Origin: Aplectana chamaeleonis
Lineage: Eukaryota > Nematoda > Chromadorea > Rhabditida > Cosmocercidae
DNA: 64,000 bases
Assembly: GCA_029168955.1 (NCBI GenBank)
Contig: JAPDOI010000891.1
Location: 186,001 to 250,000 of the forward strand
Direction: 5' to 3'
The notes below the pieces were generated by a model. The model was not told where the DNA came from. It was given only the letters and a program-made list of their open reading frames with translations, and searched no databases. Made by a program: the position numbers and the translations under genes. The stretch's first letter is position 1; each line of letters opens with the position of its first letter. Of this stretch, positions 11,701 through 20,276 are shown piece after piece.

Positions 11701-14700
11701 ACTTCACCTTGTGTTTCTAGTGAAAGCTTCAGTGATGGCGGGTATACATATGGTTTCCATTTTCGATCTAGTCTGACGCATGGAACAGGCGGCGCGCCGT
11801 GCGGGGTAGGCGGCCTCACTGGAGAATGGGGTTTCGATTTGTGCGTGGTGATCTACCGTCGCAGCCCCGTCCATTCATCAGACTAGAATTATTGCGCGAA
11901 CTCTATGTATTTGAGGAAATCTCATACTTTTTTTTAGGCATTCGGGCCCTCTTCTCTCTAAACTCAAAAAAAGAAAATTAAAAACTATGCGTGGACAAGG
12001 GTCGCACCCAGGCACCCGAGTTAATAGCAAATTGTTATTTTTTCTTCTGAATTTTGAAGTAGAAAGCATCGGAGCCGTTTAAATACGTCAAATTGAGGTA
12101 GCATTTTTTACATTCTACGAGTCAATAGGATAGAACTTTCATGTGTCTATTTGTTTTTGAAAATGTTCACGTTCACATATTTTACATTATTTTATTTTAT
12201 TTTTTTGAATAATAACCTTTTTCAAATATTTTTAATGATTCGTTAATTTATTTTTAATTCCATCACTTCCGTCGGTTAAGTCTCCTAATAAGAATAAATT
12301 TCTTTAATATAATTTTTAACACTCCTGTCTAGAGGCAATTTATATCTCTGGCTACCCCGGGGCTCTTCGGTGAGGAGTGCAACTAGGGCAAAAATTAAGA
12401 CTGAAAATTTAATGAAATGTCATTTTATTGAAACTGGAAAGCTTTTAGAAATTTCTGACACTTTTAGGTTTAACATAGTAGAAACAAAATTCAAAAAGGG
12501 AGGCCGCCACTTTTTTCATCTATTTGGCTTATGAGTAGCATGAATCAGTACCTAATGATTTAGTGGTCGGGGAGTAAGAAGAAGAAAAGGAAGGAGGAGA
12601 GGAAAGGGAAGAAGAAGAAAAAGAAAAAGAAGAAAAGAAAGTGGAAGAGGAAGATGAAGAGGAAAAAGAAGAGGAGAAAAAGAGGAGAAGAAGAGGAAGA
12701 AGCAGAGGAGAAAGTAATGTTCTTCTCACAGACAGACTTGAGTAATACTAAGTCGCCTAAAGTCTTCATTTGAGACACAAGGGCAAGAGGAAACAACAAA
12801 CAAATCAATATTATCAGCTGCTCTCCTTATCGTTTACTGGTAAACTTCAAACCGAGCCAGCTACAGTTGACCGCAATGCTAAAAGGACATGGTGCGGTTG
12901 CGGTCACGCACCAAAACAGCGGTAGAAAATCTGGCTCTTTGCCAGATTTAGTTATCGATCGACAGCACAGCTGGTTTTCTGTGTGAGTTACGGTTTTTCT
13001 TTTTTTTTTGTTTGTTTCGGCATTATTTTTGTTTCTGACCGTTTAAATATTGCGAATAGGGGCTATTCTTACTGCGTGAGGGAAATTATCTGTTTGTTCG
13101 GGCTTCGAAGTGTCTATTTTTTGAAAATTCGATTTTGAAATCGAGGAAAAAACGGCAAATACTTCTTGCACACTAAAAAAAGCCCTTTTTCGTAATATTA
13201 TGAGTCAGAAAAAAAAATAAAGCAGAAACAAGTGTGAAGAAATAGAAAAACCGTTACTCACCCAGAAAATCAGCTGTGCTGTCGATCGATACTGAAAGCT
13301 GGCAAAGAGCCAGGTTTTCTACCGCAGTTCTAGTGTGTGACCGCAACCGCACCATGTCCTTTTAACATTGCGGTAAACTGTTTGTCTACACTGTACTTAC
13401 AAGGGAATGACCAGACCGGGTGGCCAGGACAGCCTATGCACTCATGTGTTCGGTAGCTATATGCCATCATACCTACCGTAACCTACGATAATCATTCTGA
13501 TTGCTCTAAACGAACCTTATATTCGTGTTCCGCACTCAAAAACCCCTTAGGCAAAGTTTAAAGGCAGTGTCCACAATAAAAGCCATGTCTGATTTTTTGG
13601 TGGAGATCGGCAGCTGCGGGGCCTTTCGCAAGCCTAACGTTGAAAAAACTAAGAAAATTGAGCTTGGAACGGTCCCCTACAGCCCCAAAGTTGGACACCC
13701 GTCAGCTCGTCACACCCCAGATGCACTTTCCCTGCCCACCGACGTGAACAAATGAATGCTCAAGATTGTGAGATGACCGATGGTTTTTGATCGATAGCCC
13801 CGTTCTTCCCTTTATTTCCAACTCCTCTCTTTACTCATGTCAGCTCGCATACATTGACTGCAAAAGACGGAAGTTACAAGTCTCGGACAACTCGTCCACC
13901 ATGCTTCCCTAGCTCAATTTCTGAGGGACCATAACTCCGTTCCTAGGAGGTCTTGTACGATTCCAAAAGCATCATTGGAATCAGCATGGGACCGTCTTCA
14001 AGATAGGCGGGCAAGCAGAAAAACGATTCCTATCGTGAACACTGCCTTTAAGCGCAACTTTTTTGACCTCTGTAGACCCAAGGGTTGCCCGATACCATTT
14101 TTTGGGGGTGCAGACATCAGTTCAAACGTTGTCTTGGGGGTTTGTCTGGTGCGTAGAACACAAATCTGAGGTCCCTTTTTTGTCATTGTCATGAACATTA
14201 GGGTTGTTCAATATGTATGTGTAGATAGTATTTTAACCGAATCTCATTGAAATATAGTCCACATACAAATCGATGATTCAAGGCAAAAAAATTCGAAAAA
14301 TACTTCCTACTCTAACAACTGGTGCTAAATGTGTATCTATGAAATTAAATGCTGTAAATTTTAAAATATGTAATTAACAGAAAAAAGTCAGAAATTCAAA
14401 AACAACACATTTCAGTGGAAGCCGTAGTTTTGAAAAAGATGATTCGAAAACAATAAGAGCTATACATATTTTTTTGAAAACAGAAACTACAAAGTCACGT
14501 TTCATATTACACAATAGCATGTACTGACAAACCTTGGCACTGGTTCAGAAAACCTACCATGCACAGTCTAGCGTCATTTCAGCTGTGTGACGCCACATGT
14601 CGATAGCGAACTGCAGTGTTACCCCCGCGTAACTTCGCACAGTAGGTTTCCTGGACCAATGCCCAAATCCTTCCCTTCAACATACCTCTGCCACCATGGT

Positions 14701-14786
14701 ATATTCTCCTCGCGGGTCTCATGCGCATAGAGTGAATCCGGCTCCGGTGGCTCCCCAGTCGAGGCAGTGGCGGTGGCCGCGGCCAT
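2574..14786 (-). CDS. SLC12A8: SLC12A8-like cation-chloride cotransporter family protein (5' part; six exons; continues past window start)
   Basis: Join, transcript order: 14786-14686, 9687-9576, 4519-4412, 4358-4275, 4216-4099, 2687-2574. All have GT donors and CAG acceptors, and every junction is phase-compatible. The start ATG lies at 14786. A short hydrophilic N-tail ends in IPWWQR, followed by the family signature [12 protein letters not shown] and FLRMGWIV (helix 1), [13 protein letters not shown] (helix 2), SGGIYFLVS...[12 protein letters not shown] (helix 3) and GFAES. Two more helices follow ([15 protein letters not shown] and [19 protein letters not shown]). About 209 residues are encoded here against roughly 700 in the human protein, so at least half lies outside. 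Known of the family: SLC12A8 (CCC9) is a divergent multi-pass transporter, reported to carry polyamines or nicotinamide mononucleotide; the substrate is debated. Large introns (4.9, 5.1 and 1.4 kb) hold MITEs. SLC12A9 is a less good match. Confidence 0.87.
2692..2815. repeat. (AAT)n / (ATT)n microsatellite
   Basis: Nearly uninterrupted AAT trinucleotides with a few AAC/AAA/ATC variants. It lies in the intron of the SLC12A8-like gene, a few bases before the exon-6 acceptor, where it replaces an ordinary polypyrimidine tract. Confidence 0.9.
3125..3310. repeat. Imperfect foldback (family V), cgtgcgtgtcgag arms
   Basis: An arm near 3131-3160 (cggcgtgcgtgtcgagtggc) is partly reverse-complementary to one near 3278-3305 (ttgacacgcacgtcgaccgc). 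A related arm occurs near 46415-46445. The sequence is diverged and its ends are not clear. Confidence 0.4.
3427..3882. mobile_element. MITE family B, diverged copy
   Basis: It begins TTAAAGGCACAGTCCAAGCT and continues like the better copy at 55138-55610. The right end (tctgggcctttga) is a decayed form of that copy's gactgtgcctttaa. It has no transposase. It lies in an intron of the SLC12A8-like gene. Confidence 0.7.
4099..4216 (-). CDS. SLC12A8: SLC12A8-like exon 5 (GFAES motif, helix 4)
   Basis: 118 nt, acceptor TTTTTCAG|GCCACA and donor ACTG|GTAGGT. It encodes [19 protein letters not shown] and a following hydrophobic helix ending in LALLT. It leaves 1 nt that joins CC of exon 6 into an Ala codon. 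Confidence 0.85.
4275..4358 (-). CDS. SLC12A8: SLC12A8-like exon 4 (SGG motif, helix 3)
   Basis: 84 nt, phase 0-0, acceptor TATTCCAG|AGCGG and donor CAG|GTAACTT. It encodes [18 protein letters not shown] and [10 protein letters not shown], the family's GGxYxxIS...GGxxGLxY signature. The flanking introns are only 53 and 58 bp. Confidence 0.88.
4412..4519 (-). CDS. SLC12A8: SLC12A8-like exon 3 (helix 2)
   Basis: 108 nt, phase 0-0, acceptor GTTTCAG|GGCACA and donor CAG|GTCATCC. It encodes [20 protein letters not shown] and then [16 protein letters not shown], the second hydrophobic helix and the loop after it. Confidence 0.85.
4600..5000. repeat. Degenerate catggctcactc tandem spacers
   Basis: The motif catggctca (with variants) recurs every 50-90 bases near 4612, 4697, 4771, 4841 and 4926, and once near 6908. 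It precedes the family U foldback arm. No coding is seen. Confidence 0.4.
5003..6850. repeat. Long foldback (family U): inverted arms about 1.5 kb apart
   Basis: The segment 5005-5150 (ccacttcgaacataaaatgg through cactcagtcttcacgggtag) recurs as its reverse complement at about 6705-6845, with roughly 80-85% identity. The interior is AT-rich and non-coding apart from copies of the taccgtaacctacagtaa-type motif. It is in the 5.1-kb second intron of the SLC12A8-like gene (exon 2 to exon 3) and is probably a fossil foldback transposon. Confidence 0.65.
5155..5750. repeat. Dispersed P repeat (taccgtaacctacagtaa-type)
   Basis: Contains gattacggtgggtatacggt, catgacaactaccataaacta and attcgtgttcagcac, phrases that recur at 7555-7915, 18360-18640, 26770-26960, 51950-52320 and throughout 52-55 kb. 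Non-coding. Confidence 0.6.
7114..7262. mobile_element. Palindromic MITE family E, copy 1
   Basis: 149 bp. TAACGTCGGCGTGGATCCGG at the left is the near-perfect reverse complement of the right end, ccggatccatgccgacgtta. Other copies: 17455-18303 (split), 21415-21562, 33446-33594, 42530-42667 and 51136-51285. The last of these shows a TA target duplication, so the family is probably mobilised by a Tc1/mariner-type transposase. Confidence 0.85.
7555..7915. repeat. Dispersed P repeat, second intronic copy
   Basis: Same phrases as 5155-5750: tgcggtaggttacggtgggt, ctaccgtaacctacagtaag, gattcgtgttaaggatcacg. Non-coding. Confidence 0.6.
8099..8380. mobile_element. Foldback MITE family Q, copy 1
   Basis: The left end gaaggggtctgcagagtt is reverse-complementary to the right end aactctgcagaccccttg. 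Internal arms also pair loosely. A shorter, related copy is at 29510-29688. The reading frames across it are by-products. Confidence 0.7.
8400..9340. other. Unassigned intronic sequence
   Basis: No exon, repeat family or RNA could be supported. A start resembling MITE A (aaggcagtgttcacggtaga) occurs near 9218 but no matching right end was found. Confidence 0.3.
9346..9418. repeat. Short palindrome, gccccgccc arms
   Basis: ctatgcccgccccgccc near 9350 is the reverse complement of gggcggggcgggcatag near 9396. The spacer is about 30 bases. Confidence 0.6.
9576..9687 (-). CDS. SLC12A8: SLC12A8-like exon 2 (transmembrane helix 1)
   Basis: The exon is 112 nt with acceptor CTTTCAG|GAACTT and donor GTG|GTCAGT. 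It encodes [17 protein letters not shown] and FLRMGWIV. The leading G completes the Arg codon left open by exon 1 (AG|G). It is the most conserved segment of the gene and the strongest single piece of evidence for the family assignment. Confidence 0.88.
9748..9877. mobile_element. Palindromic MITE family O, copy 1
   Basis: gtcgtttatacttccgccgc pairs with gcggtgaaagtataaacgac. The second copy is at 28731-28864. It lies just outside exon 2 of the SLC12A8-like gene, in intron 1. Confidence 0.8.
10130..10490. repeat. R-like gagagacagcgag repeats
   Basis: Two imperfect copies of a gcgaggggagagacagcgag / acggaaataaattc segment. A third copy lies at about 21690-21800. Confidence 0.5.
10492..10640. 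mobile_element. Palindromic MITE family R, copy 1
   Basis: The left end aaaatggcgaaattcacatg pairs with the right end atgtgaattacgccatttta. The other full copy is inverted at about 32460-32625. Confidence 0.8.
10997..11267. mobile_element. Foldback MITE family C, copy 1
   Basis: 271 bp with about 100-bp terminal inverted repeats. The ends are TACTGTGCTTCTCTGGGCC and its complement ...aagcacagta, and each arm contains cgacacgctttgcggccgc (a NotI site). Six copies are present in the window: here, 27199-27480, 27867-28149, 46656-46938, 57082-57354 and 60575-60846. TA at the ends suggests a Tc1-type origin. The frames of 100-200 aa across these copies are palindrome artefacts. Confidence 0.88.
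11769..11885. mobile_element. Small palindromic MITE family N, copy 1
   Basis: TAGTCTGACGCATGGAACAG at the left pairs with gtccattcatcagacta at the right. The central tract (ggcctcactggagaatgggg) is also present in the copy at 25920-26026. Confidence 0.75.
11890..12560. other. AT-rich intronic sequence without assigned features
   Basis: No exon or repeat family was recognised. Long T/A runs occur at about 12180-12330. Confidence 0.3.
12575..12715 (+). repeat. Polypurine tract (GAA/GGA-rich, ~140 nt)
   Basis: Almost exclusively A and G on the plus strand, with irregular gaagaa, ggagga and gaaaaa blocks and only a few interruptions. Such R:Y tracts can adopt triplex structures. It lies in intron 1 of the SLC12A8-like gene. 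Confidence 0.9.
12862..13381. mobile_element. Foldback MITE family M, copy 1
   Basis: The left arm (TACAGTTGACCGCAATGCTA ... atcgatcgacagcacagctg) is reverse-complementary to the right arm (cagctgtgctgtcgatcgat ... acattgcggtaaactg). Arms are about 120 bp around an AT-rich loop. A compact copy with almost no loop lies at 43614-43853. TA-flanked, Tc1-like. Confidence 0.85.
13557..14052. mobile_element. MITE family A, copy 1
   Basis: Left end TTTAAAGGCAGTGTCCACAA, right end gtgaacactgcctttaa. The body contains the family-diagnostic gatgagcgatggtttccgat- and acaactcgtccaccatgctt-like phrases. Copies: 19221-19719 (inverted), 20277-20769, 35404-35876, 56302-56783, 56778-57055 (partial) and 57590-58070. 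About 500 bp with no transposase. Confidence 0.85.
14053..14685. other. 5' part of intron 1, SLC12A8-like gene
   Basis: AT-rich, with no repeat family or extra exon recognised. Confidence 0.35.
14686..14786 (-). CDS. SLC12A8: SLC12A8-like exon 1 (start codon, cytoplasmic N-terminus)
   Basis: The exon is 101 nt: ATG at 14786, 33 codons plus 2 nt, then donor AG|GTATGTTG. It encodes an Ala/Thr/Pro/Glu-rich tail ending NIPWWQR, matching the PWW found just before helix 1 in SLC12A8 proteins. The frame is open further upstream to about 14924, so a longer N-terminus is possible; the ATG at 14786 is preferred because the upstream frame has no family similarity. Confidence 0.8.
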
Positions 14787-15166
14787 CCTTGCCGAAAACA
14801 AATTTCTTTTCTCTTCTGTTGAAACTCGGACGACGAGCCGACAGCAGAATTCATTACGAAAAGTCAATACGGAGGACTTGGGTGGGCAGCTGTCAGAATT
14901 TTTTTTCACCAAAAACGTATACATAGGAGTATACTCTCATGAAAGGCTGCAGCTAGAGATGATTTTTTTGGATTCCCGGATGAATATGTAAATGAAAGGA
15001 GTCGCAGCGGAAGAAGAGTGCGCACATAGAATAATAGAGAAACGCATATACCAAGTTGTTCAATAGGTTTTGTCGTACGATAAGAGAAACACAATTTTGT
15101 GGTTCAAAATACACTATATTATTCAGTATAATCTCCCTGAACATTAATAGACTTGATCCAACGATC

Positions 15167-16680
15167 CTACAAACTGTGTATCCCATCCCTGAAAGGAGAA
15201 TCTGTAAGGTCTGCAAAATACGCTTCAATAGCCGTTATGACCTCTTCATTTGATGAAAAACGCTTGTCACGCATAAATTTTTTGAGTTCTGAAATCAAAT
15301 GGAAGTCGCTGGGGGCAAAATCTGGTGAATACGTTGGATGCTCCAACAATTCGAACTTTAATTCATGGATTTTAGCCACTGTCAAAATGCTCTTGAAAAG
15401 GATTTTTCTTCTGCAAACTGGGTCTTTTTTCACGCATTTTTCCTTCAACTAGTCCAAAAGGTTGCAGTCAGATTTAAAACTAATTATTTTACCAGTTCGC
15501 AAGTAATCCACAAACAAAATTTTTTTCGCATCCCAAAAAGCTGATGCCATAACCTTCTTTGCCGATATCCGGTTACGAACTCGTTTCGAAGCCGAACAAC
15601 CAGGTTCACACCACTCTTTAGCCTCTTGTTTTGATTCAAGATCATGGTGATAGACCCAAGTCTCATCCATAGTGATGAATCGACGCACAAAATACACTTT
15701 ATCCTTTTGAAAACGCTCCAAATATTGCTGAGAAAGTAGCATTCGAATGTGTTTTTGTTCCATTGTTAGCGAATGCGGCGCCCATTGTGCCCTTAGCTTT
15801 CTAAAACCCAGAATTTCACTTAAAATATGGCTCACACTGCCTAATGAGATGTGTAGAGCCTCACTAAATCTCTCTCTGTCAATCTACGACTTTCCAAAGC
15901 CATATCCTGTGTTTTGGCTATGATTTCTGGTGTTGATGCGCGTCTTGGACGTCCTTCTCGTGGATCGTCTTCAAGATTTGTACGACCACGTTTAAAGGCA
16001 GTGGTCGCGATCAAATATGCTTGTCGTCTTTTTTCTCTAAACCCTTTTCTGGATCTCGAGTAGTAGGACCTATGAGAAAAAATCGCGAAAAAAACCATAG
16101 TTTTGGGCCAAATTTGAAGCCTGAACTTTCTTGTCTTTTGATGGTGGACGAGCCCACTCCGCATCATCGGCATCGGTGACCTCTTATATCAAGAACATCA
16201 GCTGGCTTGAAATTGAATGTCAATCAATGAACCTTCGAATTTATGTACACATCTAGTCAAAAACATTGGCTGAAGTGATGCTTTCATTGTTCAACTGTTT
16301 TTATTCGTTAAATTTGCATTTATTTCGTCCTGTGAATGTCGATGATTTTTGACTGCACGGCATGAGACGGCGATCTTTTTCGTCATCGCTGTGCACGTGT
16401 GCACGAAACAGCTTCTTTGGGCCCTAGAAACTCTAATTCTAGCCCGTTTTTCACCGCTCTACCTTCATAGTTTTTCAGTTGTTTTTGATCTGAACTGATT
16501 TTTGTAGTTTTTTCTATAACGTTTTTCATCGTGACCACAGCCTTTAAATTCAGCAACCCATCTTTGTACTGTTCTGATTGTAGGTGAACAATCATTATAC
16601 ACCTTCAACATTCGTTCGTGAATTTCTTTTGGTGCTACACCTTCCAAAAATAAGAATTTCATCACTGCACGATATTCAAT
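15167..16680 (-). pseudogene. mariner transposase, D,D34D-type, broken
   Basis: Read right to left: an N-terminal helix-turn-helix (VMKFLFLEGVAPKEIHERM ... TIRTVQRWVAEFK) is broken by the MITE. It resumes as RGRTNLEDDPREGRPRRAST, then shifts frame near 15858 (1 nt short) into SLGSVSHILSEILG. The catalytic core follows: first Asp in TMDETWV, a stop after SDCNLLD, a damaged second-Asp region, and the third Asp in YSPDFAPSDFHL. Full transposases of this kind are about 345 aa. With the insertion, at least one frameshift and at least one stop, it cannot be active. Confidence 0.88.
15992..16547. mobile_element. MITE family D, inserted in the mariner transposase
   Basis: Ends are TTTAAAGGCAGTGGTCGCGA and cgtgaccacagcctttaaa. 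Removing it rejoins the transposase codons for AEFK|RGRT exactly, with one TTAA (or TTTAAA) left behind, so the target duplication is TTAA or TTTAAA. A second copy is at 59569-60049. The terminal TTTAAAGGCA is shared with families A, B and T, so one transposase type may move all four. Confidence 0.9.
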
Positions 16681-17454
16681 TTTTTTCCATTGCTGTGGCA
16701 CTGCGACACTAAATGGATTGTAAACAAAGAATGAATTGACAGGATGAAATGAAACTTCACATACGTTCATATGAAGAGTGTACCAACCAAACAAAAAAAA
16801 TTGGGCTATTAGCAACGCTATCTCTTATCGAACGACAAAACTTAGTGAACAACCTATTAGGATCCGCCTTAAAAGCGTCATTTTTTTCAAATTTGAGCGC
16901 AAATCTCGCGTACTTGTGGAATCGAGTTTACCGGAACATAGGCATCAAAGAATGAAAAAAGTATAAATGAAGCTTCAGGCAGAATTTGCCAAAATTATTC
17001 CCGCCACCTGGGTGCCGGCGACGAGTGGATACTGCAGCTGCTCAATAAATAGCCAGAGTAGGTCGTAATTAAGGCGTAGCGTGAGCCCTCAGTGCCTTCG
17101 ACGAGCAACAGCAGAATCGATACCCTCCATGGCTTTAGCTAGACGTCTGCTGCTTCTGCTGCTGCATTCGAGCAGTGCTCGAGTTAGAGTGTCAACCTCA
17201 AGGAGAGCTGGAGGAGCTGGGTGTTTAGGCGTTGGCTAGGGTCAACTATGAACTTTGCTACAAGTGTGAATGGTCCAATTCGTTTACATAGCCTACTCGA
17301 ACGACTGCGTGTTCCGGATTTGGCTCGAAAGTGTATTATGGACCACTTAATGGGCTGGACTTGAATATGGGGTCCGTTTGACGACATTCTGAAATTTATC
17401 GTTGGGTTTGAAGGGTATCATGTCGTTTAGCTGCGAAACCTACCCTTTTTTTCG

Positions 17455-18303
17455 CAAATCGGCATGGATCCTGAAGAGACCTTCTCAGAAAAGTTAAAAA
17501 ACAAGTTAATTGTATTATAAATGTAACTTACTTGAATGTCTAAAGTAACTTGCATTTATATTACATGTAACATACATTTATATTACATGTAACTTGAATT
17601 TATATCGCATGTAAGTTACACTTATGTTACATGTAACTTACATTTATATTTTCACTATGGGTGGTCATTACGTGACGCAGACGACACGCGACGCAGAGAG
17701 CGCGTCCCAAACCACGCACTACGCCAAAAAAAAATGCTGTGAGGGGACTTCCCTGCTGGTGTGGGGTCAAGTACATCAAATTTGGGTGATTGAACCAACA
17801 GCAACACCAGTCGTAAGCCTGACCCCGCGACTTGGAAATATCTTCTCGGCCGATTAAAAATACTTGCGACTTATATTGTGTCATTTAAGTTACATGTAAA
17901 ATATCGAAGGCGCACTGCACTCAGCGTCCTCTCAGAAATCAAAAACAAGTTACTTGTAACATATCTGAGCCGATGTAAGTTACTTGCGATTTATCTCAGG
18001 TCATTTTAGATACATGTAACATATCAGAGGCGCACCGCACGCAGTATCCCGCCGATATGTTACATGTAACTTAAATGACCTGAGATAAGTCGCAAGTAAC
18101 TTACATCGGCTCAGATTTATTGTAAGTAACTTGTTTTCGACCTTTTATGTTGGAAGTAACTTGTTTTCATTTTTCTGAGTTACTTTTCCCTTTGGAGGTT
18201 GGTGAAAACTCGGTGCACCTATGGTATAGCATATGGCACCAAGTTTGCGCCAACCTCCAACAGTGAGCGCGAAGTCTCCTAAGGATCTTTGACGACCTTA
18301 AAT
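17455..18303. mobile_element. MITE family E, copy 2, split by a foldback insertion
   Basis: The left end cggcatggatcctgaagaga (17459-17482) and the right remainder (ttggaggttggtgaaaactc ... to about 18303) are the two parts of one E element. They are separated by a family H element at 17484-18180. Confidence 0.8.
17484..18180. mobile_element. Foldback element family H (ttacatgtaac repeats)
   Basis: The left end ctcagaaaagttaaaaaaca pairs with the right end gttttcatttttctgag. The interior is a run of alternating attacatgtaacttacattt direct and inverted motifs, with a GC-rich middle. Shorter relatives occur at about 47690-47975 and 49255-49430. Confidence 0.75.
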
Positions 18304-18359
18304 TGTTTGTTGAGCCCCTCAAAAAACCACCATACAGGAGTTTGGGGCCAATTTGAGAT

Positions 18360-18700
18360 TTTGACCTGCCCACCGTACACCCAACGCAACCTACCGTAAC
18401 CCTATGGAAAATCGATAAATGGGCCTCGTATTGGTGTTATGTACATATTTCATATGACACCCAATGATGAAAGGATCAAAACTATACTACTAGAATTTTG
18501 AAGCTATTCAAAAGCTGGGTTTCGTCTGCAAAATCATCTACCAGCAGGAAGCTTCAAACCCAATCTGTTGAAAACTCTTGAAAGGCGACAAGCGAACTTG
18601 AAATTCGTGACCGGCTTCTCTGGAACCACCTCTTTGAAATGAAGGGAAAACCGTGCGCAAAAAAATTTTTTGAGCAGGCGATCCCTTTAGGTACACGCTA
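18360..18700. repeat. Dispersed P repeat fragment
   Basis: Contains acccaacgcaacctaccgta and gaaaatcgataaatgg, followed by AT-rich unassigned sequence. Confidence 0.45.
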
Positions 18701-19090
18701 ATAAGGAACAAGCCACACTAAACCCTCACTTTTCAAAAAAAAACTTGTTTAGAAAACCTCACGCATCAATCACTTTTCACCTTCTCCGTCAACTGTCAGG
18801 TGCAATACTTTAAAAGTTTTTTTTCCAAGCGGCGGAAGTGTTTCTTTGCTTTAAACTTCATGAGTGAGCGACTTTCTTCTACCAACATTTATTGAAAAAT
18901 ATGAAGTATTCATTGCGCAGGTTTGGATGTTATGTTTTCTCGAGACGAAAAATTTGCAACACTGATTCGCGTTCGCCTGTGATGGAGCTTCTGTTCCTCT
19001 TGATAGATTGTACTAGATGGCTGACAAACGGCGACCTGAGTTCTTGTGAATTTGACCTTCTGGATTTTCACATATAAAGGCAGTGTTCAC
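18700..19090. mobile_element. MITE family T, diverged copy
   Basis: The tract around 18881-19010 (gtattcattgcgcaggtttg; tgatggagcttctgttcct) parallels 58340-58490 in the better copy at 58065-58602, in the same orientation. Confidence 0.55.
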
Positions 19091-19220
19091 GATGATTTTC
19101 ATACCTGAGGTTAACGCTTAAAACAATGCGTTGGTTACGAAGAAATTACGAAGAAACAGCAAGAAACGCACTGAAACGCCTTATTTCAGCGTCATAATTC
19201 CCAGGCCTGGACTAACTGCC

Positions 19221-19719
19221 TTTAAAGGGAGTGATCACGATAAGAATAATTTTTTTCTGCTTTTTCGCCCATCTTGAGGACGGTTGCATGCTGATTCCAA
19301 TGATGTTTTTGGAATCGTACAAGACCTTCTGGGAACGGAGTTACGATCCCTCAAATATTGAGCTAGGGAAGCATGGTTGACGAGTTGTCCGAGGCTTGTA
19401 ACTTCCGTCTTTTTCAGCCGATGTATGCGAGCTGTCCTGAGTAAAGAGAGAAGTTGAGAATGAAGGGAAGAACGTGGCTATTGATGGGAAACCATCGCTC
19501 ATCTCACAATCTTGAGCATTCATTTGTTCACGTCGGTGGGCAGGGAAAGTGCATCTGGGGTGTGACGAGCTGATGGGTGTCCAACTTCGGGGCCGTAGGG
19601 GACCGTTCCGAGCTCATTTTTCTTAGGTTTCTTCAACGTGAGTTTTGCGCTAGGCCCCGCAGCTGCCGATCTCCACCTAGAAATCAGACATGGTTTTTAT
19701 CGTGGACACTGCCTTTAAA
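19221..19719. mobile_element. MITE family A, copy 2 (inverted)
   Basis: TTTAAAGGGAGTGATCACGA at the left and cgtggacactgcctttaaag at the right. The body is in the opposite orientation to copies 1 and 3. Confidence 0.85.
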
Positions 19720-20276
19720 GGCAGCGCCGCGTGGAGAACCACATAAGGTTGTTTCTTCTCAATCCAATGTTTAAACCGAATGGAGATAGTTGGCAAAGCT
19801 TGAGACCTCAATGCTGCGTATTCAAAATACTGCCGCCTCTTTAAAACTGCCCTGTGGTCTGAAAAGGCGTTTCCCGGTCGATCATCTTGCACGAAGGGCA
19901 GAAGCGCCTCCACAGGCCCTTCGGAAGGCCAGGGAATGCCAAGAATCTATATTCCTTATTTCAAGAGAACCTCGAGTTCACACGTGTATTTTGGAAGCTT
20001 CTTGTTTTCGGAGACTTATTGGCAATGAAGGGCCAAAAAAAGTATTCAGCCTAAGAAGGTAAAGAGGCTAAATAATTTTAGACGTTCAGTTTTCCGACAT
20101 TTGTGTACTACAGAAGACAGACAGGACAGACGTGAAAAAAGGAAAGTGAATGCTTCGGAATTTCGAACGATTTTATCTCTGGAAATCGACTGTTTTGAGC
20201 TACTTCTTGGCAATATGTCATAAACTGGTAGGGCCACCTTTGCAACTTAGTGAAAAAGTTGGATACGGTTTCTGCC
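19720..20276. other. Unassigned intergenic sequence
   Basis: No exon, RNA or repeat family recognised. Confidence 0.3.

Larger units (their letters stand above)
15051..16857 (-). mobile_element. mariner transposon, inactivated, interrupted by a MITE
   Basis: The 37-bp terminal inverted repeats align without gaps: left from 15051 (GTTGTTCAATAGGTTTTGTC), right ending at 16857, each flanked by TA (15049-15050 and 16858-16859). Removing the 552-bp insertion at 15992-16547 leaves about 1255 bp, the usual mariner length. It sits just upstream of the SLC12A8-like start codon, about 260 bp from it, and may have displaced promoter sequence. Confidence 0.92.

Noticed and set aside
14579..14854. Minus-strand 91-residue frame near the SLC12A8-like start
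   Set aside because: It is a different frame from the one that reads IPWWQR and splices in phase to exon 2.
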